DNA of 64,000 nt from positions 23,596,972 to 23,660,971 of the forward strand of contig OY855914.1 of assembly GCA_963693305.1 (NCBI GenBank). Direction: 5' to 3'. Shown here piece after piece: positions 46,863-59,001 of the stretch; position 1 is the stretch's first letter, and every line of letters begins with the position of its first letter. Position numbers and translations under genes: made by a program. Under the pieces are notes generated by a model. That model made no database searches. It had not been told where the DNA came from and saw only the letters and a program-made list of their open reading frames with translations. Origin of the DNA: Meandrina meandrites (lineage: Eukaryota > Cnidaria > Anthozoa > Scleractinia > Meandrinidae).

Positions 46863-48502
46863 ACCTTTGAACAACTGGGGCCAGCTGGTCAAACGCGACG
46901 GGTTTCTTGGCCAATCGTGTCACGCTGAGAAACATTTCGGTAATGTATAAAGCCGTTTGCGCTCGCAGCCTAACCCCGCCTTATGGCCACCCCGTTAATA
47001 CAGTCACCTCTTTATGGCCACTGTATTCCGCTTCGAACAAAAGCTCAGTCAGAACCTCTTTTCAATGCGGCCACCCTGTTAAGACGGCCACATTTTTGTA
47101 GCCGGTCGGATTAACAACAGAAACAATGTACTGTGTTGTGTTAAGACGTCCGTTGTCGGGGGGTGGGAAACACGTGCTGTTAAGTTTTAGGCAAACTTTC
47201 GTTACAACAGTCGAAGAGTGTCCGGTTTTTACTAAACAATCAAATAATATTGCGAACACTCGCGAGCATGCAGAAAGTCATCTTCGGTCCACGAAATTCG
47301 CGGGCTCAGCAAATTCTCGAAGACAAAATTCAGTCTTCCACTGGTACTTAGTCCCTGGCGGGTGACTACACACTCAGGGTCATTGAGAGCGCGCGCATCG
47401 AGTGCAAAGTAAACCGCATGCCACTGTTTCGTACTCACTCATTAAAAGTAAGAGTCCCGCCATTTCTGCCGATCATTCTTTCAATCCGTTCACTGTTTGA
47501 AATGATAATTCGTCCTTTCTGGCTGCGGTTGGAGAAGTTATTGTTCCTGGTGCTCATATAATGGTACGTCCCACTTCCGGTCACTTTTTTCGGTCCCAGA
47601 TCGAAGTACGTTCCAGCGTCATCCAGCTCGGACATTTCACCTCCAAACTGCCCTGTTGATTGAAAATATTGGTGCCATTATTACATCACGATAAAAAAAA
47701 GACTTATACCACGGAGCGAACCACTCTCTGTGGAGGGAAAATGTCGAAAAAAAAACAAACAAACATTTACCCATAGCAATAGTTACGGATGGCAAGCGTG
47801 CGAGAAAAAGTGCGGGAAAAGTTTCTAACGTCAACCACGATGGGTTTTCTCCTTGCACTTGATTGGCTGAGAATTCAACATCTTCACTTTGATTGGTTTA
47901 AGTAGGTTGATTGACTTTTGTAAACCCGTCTTAGTCAGGAAACATAAAACCAATTGAACGCTACACTGGTTAACTGCTCAAAGGGGACTGTTTGTGGTAG
48001 AATTTTAGCCGCCTTTCGAGTGGGAGTGGAATTGAGCACAAAATTAAAAGGAAAACGTCGTTTTAGTAAGGCTACGATAATTACTTACTGTTATCCAACA
48101 ACGCCAAGTTATGCAGACTGTTTCTTCCCAGGCCTAACAAGTTGGTACTGTCCAGAAGTGACGGATAATTCCTCCCCCATTCGTTACTCTTCAACAGTAC
48201 CACGTTCGATCGGTCAGTTCCAGCTTTGCCCTGCCCATCGTTGTTGTTAGGGTTTGTGTTTGAACCGGTCCATCTGAAGATTAGAGCGATATTAGATCAA
48301 TATTGCTGCGCTAGCATTGTTTACAGCAGCGATATAGAGTTAATTTTTGCGCTTACAAGCCACAATGTAGACGGCGCAAGAGCAGTATGCAATGAATTGG
48401 TTTCAAAGTTTTCTAATATAAAGTGCAAAACGGCGATTGATATATAATATTTAACACTTATTTCACGAGCGCGCGTTGGATATGAGATGGATATGAGTTG
48501 CC

Positions 48503-48540
<38 letters not shown>

Positions 48541-51500
48541 AACACCCAAAGAATGGCAATATTTAAACCCCACGGCTGTTCTCGCTGACGCATACGCCTA
48601 CCGTGTTCCGTGGTATACAATCAAAACTCAGGAATTGCAATACCTAATGGCTAGGCTCTAATAGGCAATAACATGAAAGGGCACTAGCGAGTTACTTACT
48701 GCTGGGGATAGCCCTGGAAAAATCCTGGCTACTCCTGGTCGCTTCATGACATAGAAACCGGTACACAACTTAAAGACAAATTAGATTTTTCTTTTATATT
48801 GTTCACAATAGACTACAAACATTTCCAATTTTTTCGTGCGCTCGGAGTGCCAACGTAGACTCGCAAGTTCTGGAAGAAGGGCAAATAGGTATATAATTAT
48901 TTAAATAACGAACAGAATGTGTCACTTACTGGAAGTGAATGTACTCGCCATCCTTTACGAACATGGTGTTCGGAACAAAGTCGTATTCTACACCAGGGTA
49001 CACTTGAACGATGTTACCGCGCTTTCCACGAACGTTCAAATTGTGAATCTTCACGTTCTGAAGGTCAGAAGGCCGGGGACGAACTGCGAATGTATGGGAC
49101 CTAAAGAGACGAAATTAAAATCAATTTAGACGTACATTTATGAAATTGAGAATGGCGCGTGTTACAGAATTAGAATTCGGAAGTTAAAAGGGACGTATCA
49201 TGGGGATTTAGTGTCATTTGTAAAACTAAGAAACTTTTCTGTGTTAACAGAAACCTATAAATAATGGTTCCACTTTCCAGAATTTGTTTGATTCTTTCTT
49301 TTGTTGTTCTAGCTTGTTCGAGAATTATTTGTCTAAACAAGTAAAGGTATTATTAAGAAGCCAAATATCGCGTCATTTTACTTTTCTGATGAAAGGGCGT
49401 TTTTGCACATTGTAGAAAGTAGTTAGTTAGCTACTGGCTTTCTCATTAAAAGAAGAAACTTGAATATTCTCGGTACCTTCCGTGCTGCTAAAGCGAGTGC
49501 TCTGATCTCTAACAGTGTTATAGCAAAGTTTTGATCAGCAACGGTCAAAATTTCCATGATACCTCGCTTTTAATTACCGAGGAGTAGGTAGGGGAACTTT
49601 TATCTCCAGTTAAACTTACCTATCTTGGAATACACGGCCATACTGGTTGGTGTTGATCGCTAGCCTGAGCTTAAGATCAAAAGACGAAAACAGTTGGACT
49701 TCAGGGTTCTGTTTGAACACATATCCTCTCTGGGCAGCCACAGTGCTGTTCATACCGTATTTCCCTCCAATATCAAGCTTGGTTTGTTTGATGCCATTCA
49801 TGGAGCTATTAACTGAAGAATTCCAGCCGTCATAATCACCCGTAGAAATATTATACCTAAAGAGAGGAAATCCATTAAAAAAAGCTACGTCATGCACTCA
49901 GACAACGCATCTTAAAAAATGGCCAGCTTTATGTTTATATAAATATACATCGTTCGCAATCCGTTTTAATCTTTCACACTTCTAACCATCCTTGCCTATT
50001 ATTGGTTTACTATTATTTCTTAGATGTTTTTCTACCCTGAAAAACTATTATTTTGAAACGAGTGAACTTTCTTTCAATTTGAAGTAGTTTTATACATCAT
50101 TGAAATATCCTGACACAGCCCCGTCGAATGCAGTCGAGCCTTGCCTCACGAACACCTCCCTATTACGGAAAGTTCACCTGGTTCGAAAGTGACAAAAAAA
50201 TTCATATAAACTCTTGCTCTGTAATACGGACACTCTTCGCTGACACTTTGGTGTACACGAATTAGGAAGTAACAAATCGTCTCGAACTTAAATAATTCGC
50301 GTTAAAATAAATAAAATAACACGATATTCTTGGGATTTTCTAACTGCAGTGGAATTCTGTGTTCTCCAGCCCCGATATCTCGAACCAAAATCCTCTTTTA
50401 GTTCAACACGGCAGTTTTACCCCCGTCTAACTGCAAGAGGAACGATTAAGTTAATTCCGACGAGGTTATTACTGAAGGACGAAGAACTCCGACCTTTCAT
50501 TATTGTGGGACGTTTTAGTCCAAGGGGATGGAGTCGTGCCAGATTATACCTGATTCGTAAGACGCAATTTTCATGATCCAAGTCGGGTAAAGTCCAGTTG
50601 TAATTATTGGCGTAACCTCCCTTCCCGTTGCCAAGGTGATTGTCACGTGACCAGTCAGATTCCCGGCACTCTGGAGCAGGGAGGTCATGTGACGGAAACT
50701 TCTTCCACGTGGCATTCTTTGCCTGCGGTGAGCGACAGAGACAAGCAAATATTTGAGAATTGGATATGCAACAGTTAAAGAATTATTTTATTGAAATACC
50801 CTGGAATAAGAAAACGACAGAGAATCATAGTTATTCCTGCTTGCAACTTAAGGACCCTAGAATCACAGTAAACAACGCCCCCTAGCTAAAGGGTCCTACA
50901 TGGGCTTTTTGACGATATCTTTAGGGATTACTCGACCACGCGTGGGAAGGCGTAAGTGATAGGGCTGATAAAATCTAGATCACGTTTCACGAAAAAAAAG
51001 AAAAACGTTTTTGATGACCTTTCACACAATTAAGGGGTGATGAACACGAAATTTAAATTCACGGCAAACGTACAACTAGATTCTCGTTTCACGTTCGCTC
51101 ATTCCACGTTTCACGTCAAAGGAATACGTCAAATTAATCACGACTCGCGAATACACCCTTTAGCACCCTCTGCAAAACACTGTTTTGCATTGTTCCAAGA
51201 CGGATTGACAGGGATGTACGTAAGATTTCCAACACTCAGACAAACTTTATGTTGATCAACGGCGGAAAATTTGGGTCACATTGAAACAGTTTACCAGACA
51301 TAAGGCAGTTAATTTTTTTCCCCTTCCACCTATTATTTACATCTCCGATTGAAATACCTTGCATTCCTCTTCATTGTTCGGTATTTTGTAATTCCTCCAC
51401 TTCATTTTTGCCAGGTATGTCTTGGACAATTCACACGCCCAGCGGTCTTTCACATTCTGGCTTTCTGATTGGTACATTTCACACTTTGAAATATCATTGG

Positions 51501-54500
51501 TTAACACTGCAATGTCCTTCCATGGGGAGGGGTGCCAGTATGGGTAGTGATCCCTCTCCTCTGGACATTCATAACCACGCCTCGTTCCGCCTGGGTTTTG
51601 TCTTGTGGAAATAGCAGATTCCCTCTTCAGTTTCTTGAAACATGAAAATGTACAGTGCATTAATAACAAATACATCTTAATGGTTTCTCAGTTCATTTGC
51701 AGAAATTATAATGATACTTAATATTTCGATATGATAAATTTGAAAAAATGATGATGAGTACAAGAATCAGGAAGTATTTTTTTCAAAATGTCAACAAAAA
51801 CGTTTAGGAGATGTCCCTCTAAGCTGCATGCATTAACTTAGAGCTGCGCACATGCTCACTTTCAGAAGGGAGGTGCCCACCTTTTCAGAGATGCCCACCT
51901 TGGAGAGTTGTTCACTTTAGAGCTGACCATGTGCCCACTTTCAGAAGGGAGATTCCCACCTTATCAAAGAGATGCCCACCTTGGAGAGTTGTTCACCTTA
52001 TGGAAGTGTCCACCTTAGTTAAAGAGTTGTCCAGATGGTGACTGAGGTGTCAATATTAGGGAGGTGTCCACATTGGAGAGGTGCAGGTCCACGTTAGACA
52101 TGCATCTCAAACAATCATAGAGAGGTATCCACCACGGAGGGGAATCCACCTTAGCAAAGTGTCCACCTCAGAGAAGTGTCCATCTTAGAGAGGTATCCAC
52201 CTTAGCAACATGCCCACCTTACAGAGGTATCCATCTTATGGGTGTCCATCTTAGAGAAGTATCTATCTCAATAGAGGTGTCCACCTTGGAGAGGTATCCA
52301 CCTAATTAGCAGAGTGTCCACCTCAGAGAGGTGTCCATCTTAGAGAGGTATCCACCTTAGTAACGTGCCCACCTTACAGAGGTATCCATCTTATGGGTGT
52401 CCGCCTGAGAGAAGTATCTATCTCAATAGAGGTGTCCACCTTAGAGAGGTATCCACCCAATTAGAGAGGTGTCTACCTTGGAATGGTGTCCTTCTTAGAG
52501 GTGTGCACCTCAATAAATTAAAGCATCCATCTTAGAGAGGTTTCCACCTCAATTAGGCGTCCATCTTTGAACTGAGTGTCCATCTTAGATAGGTGTCCAC
52601 ATAAGAGATGTCCACTGTCCACCCTTAAGAAGTGTCTACCTTAGAAAGAAGTTTGCAACCTAGAAATGTCCATCTTAGAGAGGTGTCCAACTTAGAGACT
52701 TTTCTATCTTAGAGATTTTTTTGTCGATTTTGGAGAAGTGTCCATCTTTGGGAGGTGTCCATCTTATTGAGGTGTCCATCTTTGGGATGTGTCCATCTAA
52801 TTGAGGTATCCACCTTAGAGATTTTTCCATCTTAGAGAGGTGTCCATTTTGGAGAGGTGTCCATCTTTGGGAGGTGCCCATCTTTGGGAGGTGTCCATCT
52901 TATTGAGGCATCCATCTTTGAGAGATGTTTCACCTTACAATCACGGTGTCCATCAGATGTTACAATCTTATAGGTGTCCACCTCAGTGAGGTGTCCATCT
53001 TAGAGAGATGTCTAACCTAAAGAGAGGCATACATCTTAGAGAGAGGTCCAGTCCTTAAGAGGTGTCCATCTTTATATTACACTGTGTCTACCTTAGAGAA
53101 GCATCCATTTTAGAGAGGTGTCCACCTAAGAGAATTACCCAACTTGAGGTGCCTGCCTTTAAAAACTGCTGTTATAGGTATCCACCTTTTGAGAGGTACC
53201 CACTTTAGGAGAGATACTGGTAACCATCTTACACACACCTGCCTTGAAAGGGTGTCATGGAGTAAGTGCACAACTTTGAGGGAGATCTATTTTTATGACT
53301 TAAGGGAGAAAATGACAATGCTTATGTTAAATCATCTCCGTCTGTACCTGGTCAGCAGTAAAGAGCCCTTTGTTTCTATTTCTGTATTTACAATCCATGT
53401 AATAGTTATAATCCTCATGCATTCCAAATCTGTCAAAAGAAAAAAAGTTCCAAATTATGAAATATAATTTATAACTTTAAGTTTCTAATTTGTGGTTTGA
53501 CACTCAACTGTTCACTTTCACAAAAAGTAACATAAAAAAACCAGCCAGTGTCATATGTCACCTGACTACAATAATAATTACACAATTTTAAAATTTCTTA
53601 AGTGTTACCTGACATCCTTGTTGCAGTCATAATTCTGGCACAAAGCTGGGTTCTCTGGAATGGTTCTGGAAAAGAAAAGGACATCAGTACATGTTGTACT
53701 GAGTTTAGGCAAAAGAAATGAATCTGTAGAGAAAAGCAGTGAACCTTACTGTGTTGTGATTCCATCTCGCACATTATCGCCACACATGTACTGTAAAATC
53801 ATGTCGCAGTGGTTATTTGGGTCTGCACAAGAATGTTGATTTGTCCTGTTATGAGAGTGAATAAAGCTGAGGTTAATACAACATCTGCTGGAGACAAAAG
53901 GTGAATGTGCTTTTCATATGCATGCTTATGACTGTCATCTTATTCATACTAGTGTTTAACTACAGTTATATCAGTAGATAAGCAACTGGGAATAATTCCC
54001 CTCCTCCCCCCACCTTCCCCATCCTGGATGGGATACCAATCTATTGTGATCATGGAGCAACCCCCCCCCCCCCCCTCCCACACCACCACACTCAGGTTGT
54101 TGCCCTAGCAAGTTGCAGGTGTTTTGCCAATGAACACAACACAAAGATGCTGGCCAGAGTATCTCACATGCAACCTCTTGATTCCAGGGTCCTTTGCACT
54201 CACCATTATTAGGGGGGGGGGGGGGGGGGGTGGGATGGCCAGGGTGGCGAGAATCAGTAAGAATGAAAAATCTTTCGTAACGTATTTGCATAAAAAAATT
54301 GCAATAGAGAATTTAAGTACTAAGAAGTGGAAACCAGTCTGTGGAAGGCATTAGAATTGAACCCAAAGTGAAATTAGGGTCTGGGAAGCATAAAGTTCAG
54401 ACAAATGGTAAAACATCTGAATTGACTTACCATTCAATAGACAAGACTGAACCCTCATAATAATACAACTTTCCAACATTGTAGCCACCACGGTTGTTGT

Positions 54501-55900
54501 TTTGCGAGTCAAAGAGCCTATGCACAAAATAATTTATTCAAAACACTATTGAAACATAATTTACACTACATATTTGCTAACATAAATAAACAGATTGAAA
54601 AGTAAAAACAAAATGGCACATTAGAAAAATACAAATAATTGTAAAGAATTATAATAAATTATAATTATTTTTATTATAATAAATTATAAATAATTATAAT
54701 TGATATTTGTCAGAATTATCACCTGTTTGCATTGTTTCGTTCTCTACGAGCCTCATCAAGACGGTTGTTGCTTCCTCTGAAACAAACAAAACACAAGTTG
54801 ACAGAAATGCAATTAAATTGATGCAAATTGTTCAGTCTCTCTTTCCATTCAGGGAGGTACAGTGGCCTAATGGTTTAAAGTGCAATGGACTCTAGATCCT
54901 GCAGTCTGGGTACTGAAGCCCTGGCCGAGGTCAGTACATTGTATTCTTGGACAAGCCTCTCACAGCGCCTCTCTACACCCAGGTGTATAAATAGGTACCA
55001 GAAAAATTAATGCTGAATTTAACCCTGTGATGGACTAGCATCCCATCCAGGGGATGAGGGGTAGGGAGTCACGCCGCAGAGAGTAGAAACACTCCTAGTT
55101 CCTCCATAGTTACAGAAACCAGGACTAGCTCTGGTCTGATGGGCCACTAAGGCTCGAACACAGACTTTGTTTCCCCTCTTTCTGTTCTACTGGAGTCATG
55201 TCTCAACCTTGGCTCTTTCTTCAAGGTTCTAAACAATGAAATAACGCTACCCTGTGGATTGAATTAATGCCAGTCCTTCACACGCCTATCTCCCGGCATT
55301 TTGTTGTCAAGCATTGCCAACCATTAGCAACCATTAAGCAAAAAACATCCTAGCCATCATTAGCTCTTTACTTTAATAATGTCAAAGTGTGACTATCTCT
55401 TAGTAGTTAATAATTAACTACTGACTTTACGTAGATCCTATAGATGACATAAAATAATGTCGATTTTCTTTACAATTTTGGGACTGTTACGTATATCAAA
55501 TTTTGCAGCGTGCAGGAAGGAACTGTTGCAATCATATACGACAAAGTTAATCATGAAAACTTTATGTTGTGCTTTGATAAATGTAGTTTTACGTGCGGAA
55601 TTGTGATTATATTTTCGAGAAAAGAAGTTCACAATTTGAAAGATTTGATCAGCAAAATATTGTACAAGCTGACAAGATCGCACGAACTATATATATTGGC
55701 ACGTCTTCTTTACTTCTGATCGTCGGGCTTCGATAATTTCCACTACCTGCCACAACTGACCGTGCCAAATTAAATTGAGATTTTGCACGTTAAATTCCAA
55801 TAAACGAAAGTAATGTAAAACTTTCCTACCTGGGATTGTGCATGTATATATCTGCTGCAGCTATCGTCCACAGCACCGACAACAAAATAAGAGAATTCAT
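45310..55900 (-). CDS. DD3-3-like secreted/type I membrane protein, 14 exons
   Basis: Named for its resemblance to Dictyostelium DD3-3, a family of unknown biochemical role. Exons in transcript order: 55900-55830, 54776-54723, 54517-54431, 53845-53750, 53665-53609, 53429-53348, 51624-51358, 50722-50550, 49856-49620, 49100-48930, 48273-48089, 47652-47439, 46651-46326, 45494-45310. They sum to 2205 nt, a 734-residue protein plus TGA, with consistent phases. The N-terminus [24 protein letters not shown] is a signal peptide followed by the family's DIY-HNPRG start. Diagnostic segments include [62 protein letters not shown] and [11 protein letters not shown]. The last exon encodes a hydrophobic span ([16 protein letters not shown]) then a short basic, Cys-containing tail, so the product is probably membrane-anchored. 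Intron 6 is nearly filled by a minisatellite. Function is not known to me. Confidence 0.9.
46738..46882. mobile_element. Foldback MITE, ggcccagttgttc family
   Basis: Ends gggcccagttgttcgaa / ttgaacaactggggcc; interior arms gataacgctatccaccggat and complement. In an intron of the DD3-3-like gene. Confidence 0.8.
46960..47180. mobile_element. pogo-like transposon debris
   Basis: Repeated phrases such as ttatggccac, aatgcggccaccctgttaa and acggccacatttttgta resemble end regions of pogo/Tigger-type elements. No intact ends. Intronic in the DD3-3-like gene. Confidence 0.4.
51850..53240 (+). repeat. Minisatellite filling an intron, unit about 18 bp
   Basis: Degenerate units of the gtgtccatcttagagag type (variants gtatccaccttagagag, gtgcccacctt) repeat for about 1.4 kb and occupy most of the 51625-53347 intron of the DD3-3-like gene. 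An 18-19 bp unit with frequent indels argues against coding. Confidence 0.85.
54061..54232. repeat. C run and G run bracketing 140 bp
   Basis: A 15-17 base C run (from 54061) and an 18-base G run (54213-54230) lie about 135 bp apart in opposite sense, able to fold back on each other. Intronic in the DD3-3-like gene. Confidence 0.7.
54850..55172 (+). mobile_element. tRNA-derived SINE, copy c
   Basis: Diverged copy in intron 1 of the DD3-3-like gene; box A intact (gtggcctaatgg), box B degraded. The body and the catcccatccagggg and actcctagttcctcc tail are clear. Confidence 0.8.
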
Positions 55901-56320
55901 CTTTCTTCTTTCTTGACCAGCTTGCGATATCGCGGGAAGGTTCTGCTCCGATGCAAGGCGATTTTGAAATCATTTGTTTATTGCCCCTGATAATAATACC
56001 AAATATGGATATCGGTTCGTCTTCCGGGATATGACATCATTGCTAAATTTTGGTCTGTCGCGTGACACTTGTAAAAAGATACGAAAATTTTGTTCAGAAA
56101 TGTATATAGCTTCAACTGTAAAGCTTTTTCATTACTTCATCGCTTTGTCGTTTGCTTTCAAGCTGCTCTTATAAAGTGGAAGACTAATTAAAAGTCAAGA
56201 AATAATCAGAAATGGCCCTTGACTGCAGTGACATGCAATTGTCACGCAAGTCATAAAATTTTCGGACCGTGTGGAGACAATTCATTGACATTACTTGAAA
56301 GGTTAGTCAGTTTCGATGGC
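55901..56320. promoter_or_regulatory. Possible divergent promoter interval
   Basis: The DD3-3-like gene starts at 55900 on the minus strand. The next plus-strand ATG with a plausible donor is at 56318-56380 (MAGNLLGVTRCAMLVVVEPL, then CG|GTAGGT). The 420 bp between could serve both directions. No clear TATA box was found, and the plus-strand exon is not tied to any known gene: its phase does not match the carrier's first recognised exon. Confidence 0.25.
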
Positions 56321-56823
56321 GGGGAACTTATTAGGAGTTACACGTTGTGCAATGCTTGTTGTTGTTGAACCGCTGCGGTAGGTTACTTTGTATTATATTT
56401 GCCTATACTTTTCTAGTTTAGTTAAATAATTATTTAATTCTTGTTTGTCTAAGTGTCTAAAACATATCTATGCGCTACAAATGCTGGGAAAGTAAAGAAC
56501 CGAAGGTGTCGTAAGCATGGGTGCACGGGCACCCGGCCGTTCAGAATAATATTTACCGCGCGTGTCCCACTTGTTCTTAATTTCAACATTCTGTTCAGTT
56601 CCAATGGGATTAATTTTCAAGGAGTCACTCAAAAAAAGTTGTCAAAGTAATTCAAAAAGTTAAATAAAATATTAAATATTAGTTTAATATTAATATTAAC
56701 TTTAAAATTATTTCATGTAACTACAAGCCAGAGTTTTATGAGCTAATAGTCAACAAGGCACAGCAGAGTTAACTATCACTCATAGAAAAGGAGGACATGA
56801 TTCGCGGATACAGAAATGGAGTA

Positions 56824-57614
56824 CCGTAAAAACTCGTGTATAAGCCGCACTCGTAGATAAGCCACACCCCAAAATTTCAAGTACGATTTTGAGAAAAGAA
56901 TAAAAACTGGCGGAAAAATGCCCAGTTGATTGTGAAAAATGCTGGATTAAGTGGGAATTTCAACAATCAATAAAGCTAAAGTTGATTCCTTGAGCCTTTC
57001 CGATGTGCAGGATGTACCATAAACGAGGAAACACATAAACGGAAAACACTTCAGTCTTACCCAGAATTTTATAGAATAAACATCATTTCTGCCAACTTTG
57101 ACATTTTGTTTTCTTTTTCTGCCATTCGTTGACAGGTATTTCTTCATTCATCACAGTTTTTACACCAAATTTTGCGTGAAGAACGGACATTGTTCGTGAA
57201 AACGTTCGTAGCTTAGTAACCAGGCTCTCGTTCGGACAACTAGTATCCAGGCCCATCGCCAAAAGACACGTGGAACGCCTGGAGGTTGAAAATTGTTCAC
57301 GGACGAAAAGCGGGAGTTTCGTCGCTGTTTTGAGGGAAAAAACTTTTTCAAAATGATCAGTCTCTTTGTTATTTTTGTTTGTGAGGATAGTAAAGAGCTG
57401 CTTTGTCGCTTATATGGAGCAATTTTTCAGTTTTATGTGCAAAAACGCCCAGAGGATGCGGAGGATGCAAATGTGAGCGATTTACGTGGACCCACGCGGC
57501 CGCATCCTGTCAGATGCCCTGTTTGCATGCAATGGTCTTGTAGATAAGCCGCACCCACGATTTTGAGCCACAAATTTTGGCAAAAAAGTGCGGCTTATAC
57601 ACGAGTTTTTACGG
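56824..57614. mobile_element. 791-bp non-autonomous TA-flanked transposon
   Basis: Perfect 28-bp terminal inverted repeats starting CCGTAAAAACTCGTGTATAA, with TA at both flanks (56822-56823, 57615-57616). A sub-terminal repeat (gtagataagcc.cac) also occurs at each end. No transposase frame inside, so it must be mobilised in trans. Confidence 0.88.
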
Positions 57615-58290
57615 TATTGCTATTGCTAATCCCTCTTGGATTGGATGCTACCCATTTACAGAGATGCCAACCCTCCCGTTTTGGCAATTATTTCCGGCCT
57701 ACTGTTTACGCTTAAAATCCTCCTGGTTTTTGAAACTCTCCCTAGCCAAAGAAAATAATGTTTTCTCAGTTTAGCCAGTCTTTTAAGCGTAATTCCTTGC
57801 CATTTTTCTGTGGTTTCTCAGCATTTTTTACCCATTGTGCATCCTAGCATGAGCCTGCGGTAATTTTGGGCACAGTAATGCACTGGATTGCCTCGACCTT
57901 GTGTATTGGTTTACGTTCATTCAGGCCTTACATGAAGCTTTAAAAACTCCACTATTTCCATTGTCTGTGATCTCAAAATGCAGGAAATGGCATCTTAGAG
58001 TTACATATCTTAAAATTTTTTCCAGGGGAGCATGCCCCCGGATCCCCCCTAGAGGCCCAAGCCTGCTGTGCTCATTGGCGCTGCTATGTCGCACAGAAAA
58101 CCTCCCTTTTTAAAAATTCACAGAGTTGGAATCTCTGCATTCATACACCTGTCTTCCCCTAGTCTATTTGTAGCCGTACAATTTGGGCCAGCTTTTCATA
58201 GATGTTCCCTCCCTCGTGCTTTTCCCCAGGGGGTGGGTATGGCTACACGTAGGCTAGTCTTCCCCATCTAGGCTTCGAAACATACTGCTA

Positions 58291-58293
58291 CAT

Positions 58294-58364
<71 letters not shown>

Positions 58365-58378
58365 TTCATCTATTTATT
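58291..58378 (+). repeat. (TTTA)n microsatellite
   Basis: About 20 tetranucleotide units, nearly pure, upstream of the carrier gene's first recognised exon. Confidence 0.95.
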
Positions 58379-59001
58379 TTAACTCTAGGTCAGTTGTGGT
58401 TACTCTATGAGGACAAGTCAACAATGACCAGATTCTGCATCTGCTTGAATAAGAAACATATCAGATGGCACAGGAAAAGCCAGTTCCATTTCATGTTTCC
58501 CTTCTGGTGAGATCACACGATAAGTATATAAAATTGTTAACCCTGGTTTTAATATGTCGGGAAAATCCTAGATGATAGGGGATTTTACTGCTTCCCGACC
58601 CTCCCAGATTTTGCTGACTAATGTAACCATCCCCAATTGTTTGGGATGGTCCGTGACAAGTCAGGAAAGTTGGGAGCCCTTCTATTTTCTTGATGTGTCC
58701 CAGATTTCTGTGATGGTTGGTGATCATTCCTGACAACTCTGCACTGACTAATTTATTTTTTATATTAATAGTAATGTAAGCCCATTGAGTTTCTTAATAA
58801 ATGCGCCCCAAAAAGCTTTATTACGTTATTATTATTATAAAATTATACCAGATATTTCAACAAAAGCTGTGTTTTTAGCACAACTAAATTACATTGCCTA
58901 CAGATGGATCAACACTAGGAAATAAATTTGCTGCTGTTGCACAAGTTTGTGTAATTTTCATTGTCTTGTCTGTCTGCAACCTACTGGAATTATTTTCACA
59001 G

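Noticed and set aside
56318..56380. First exon of the SLC25A26 carrier
   Set aside because: The donor leaves phase 2 while the first recognised carrier exon starts in phase 0, and the peptide does not resemble the carrier N-terminus.
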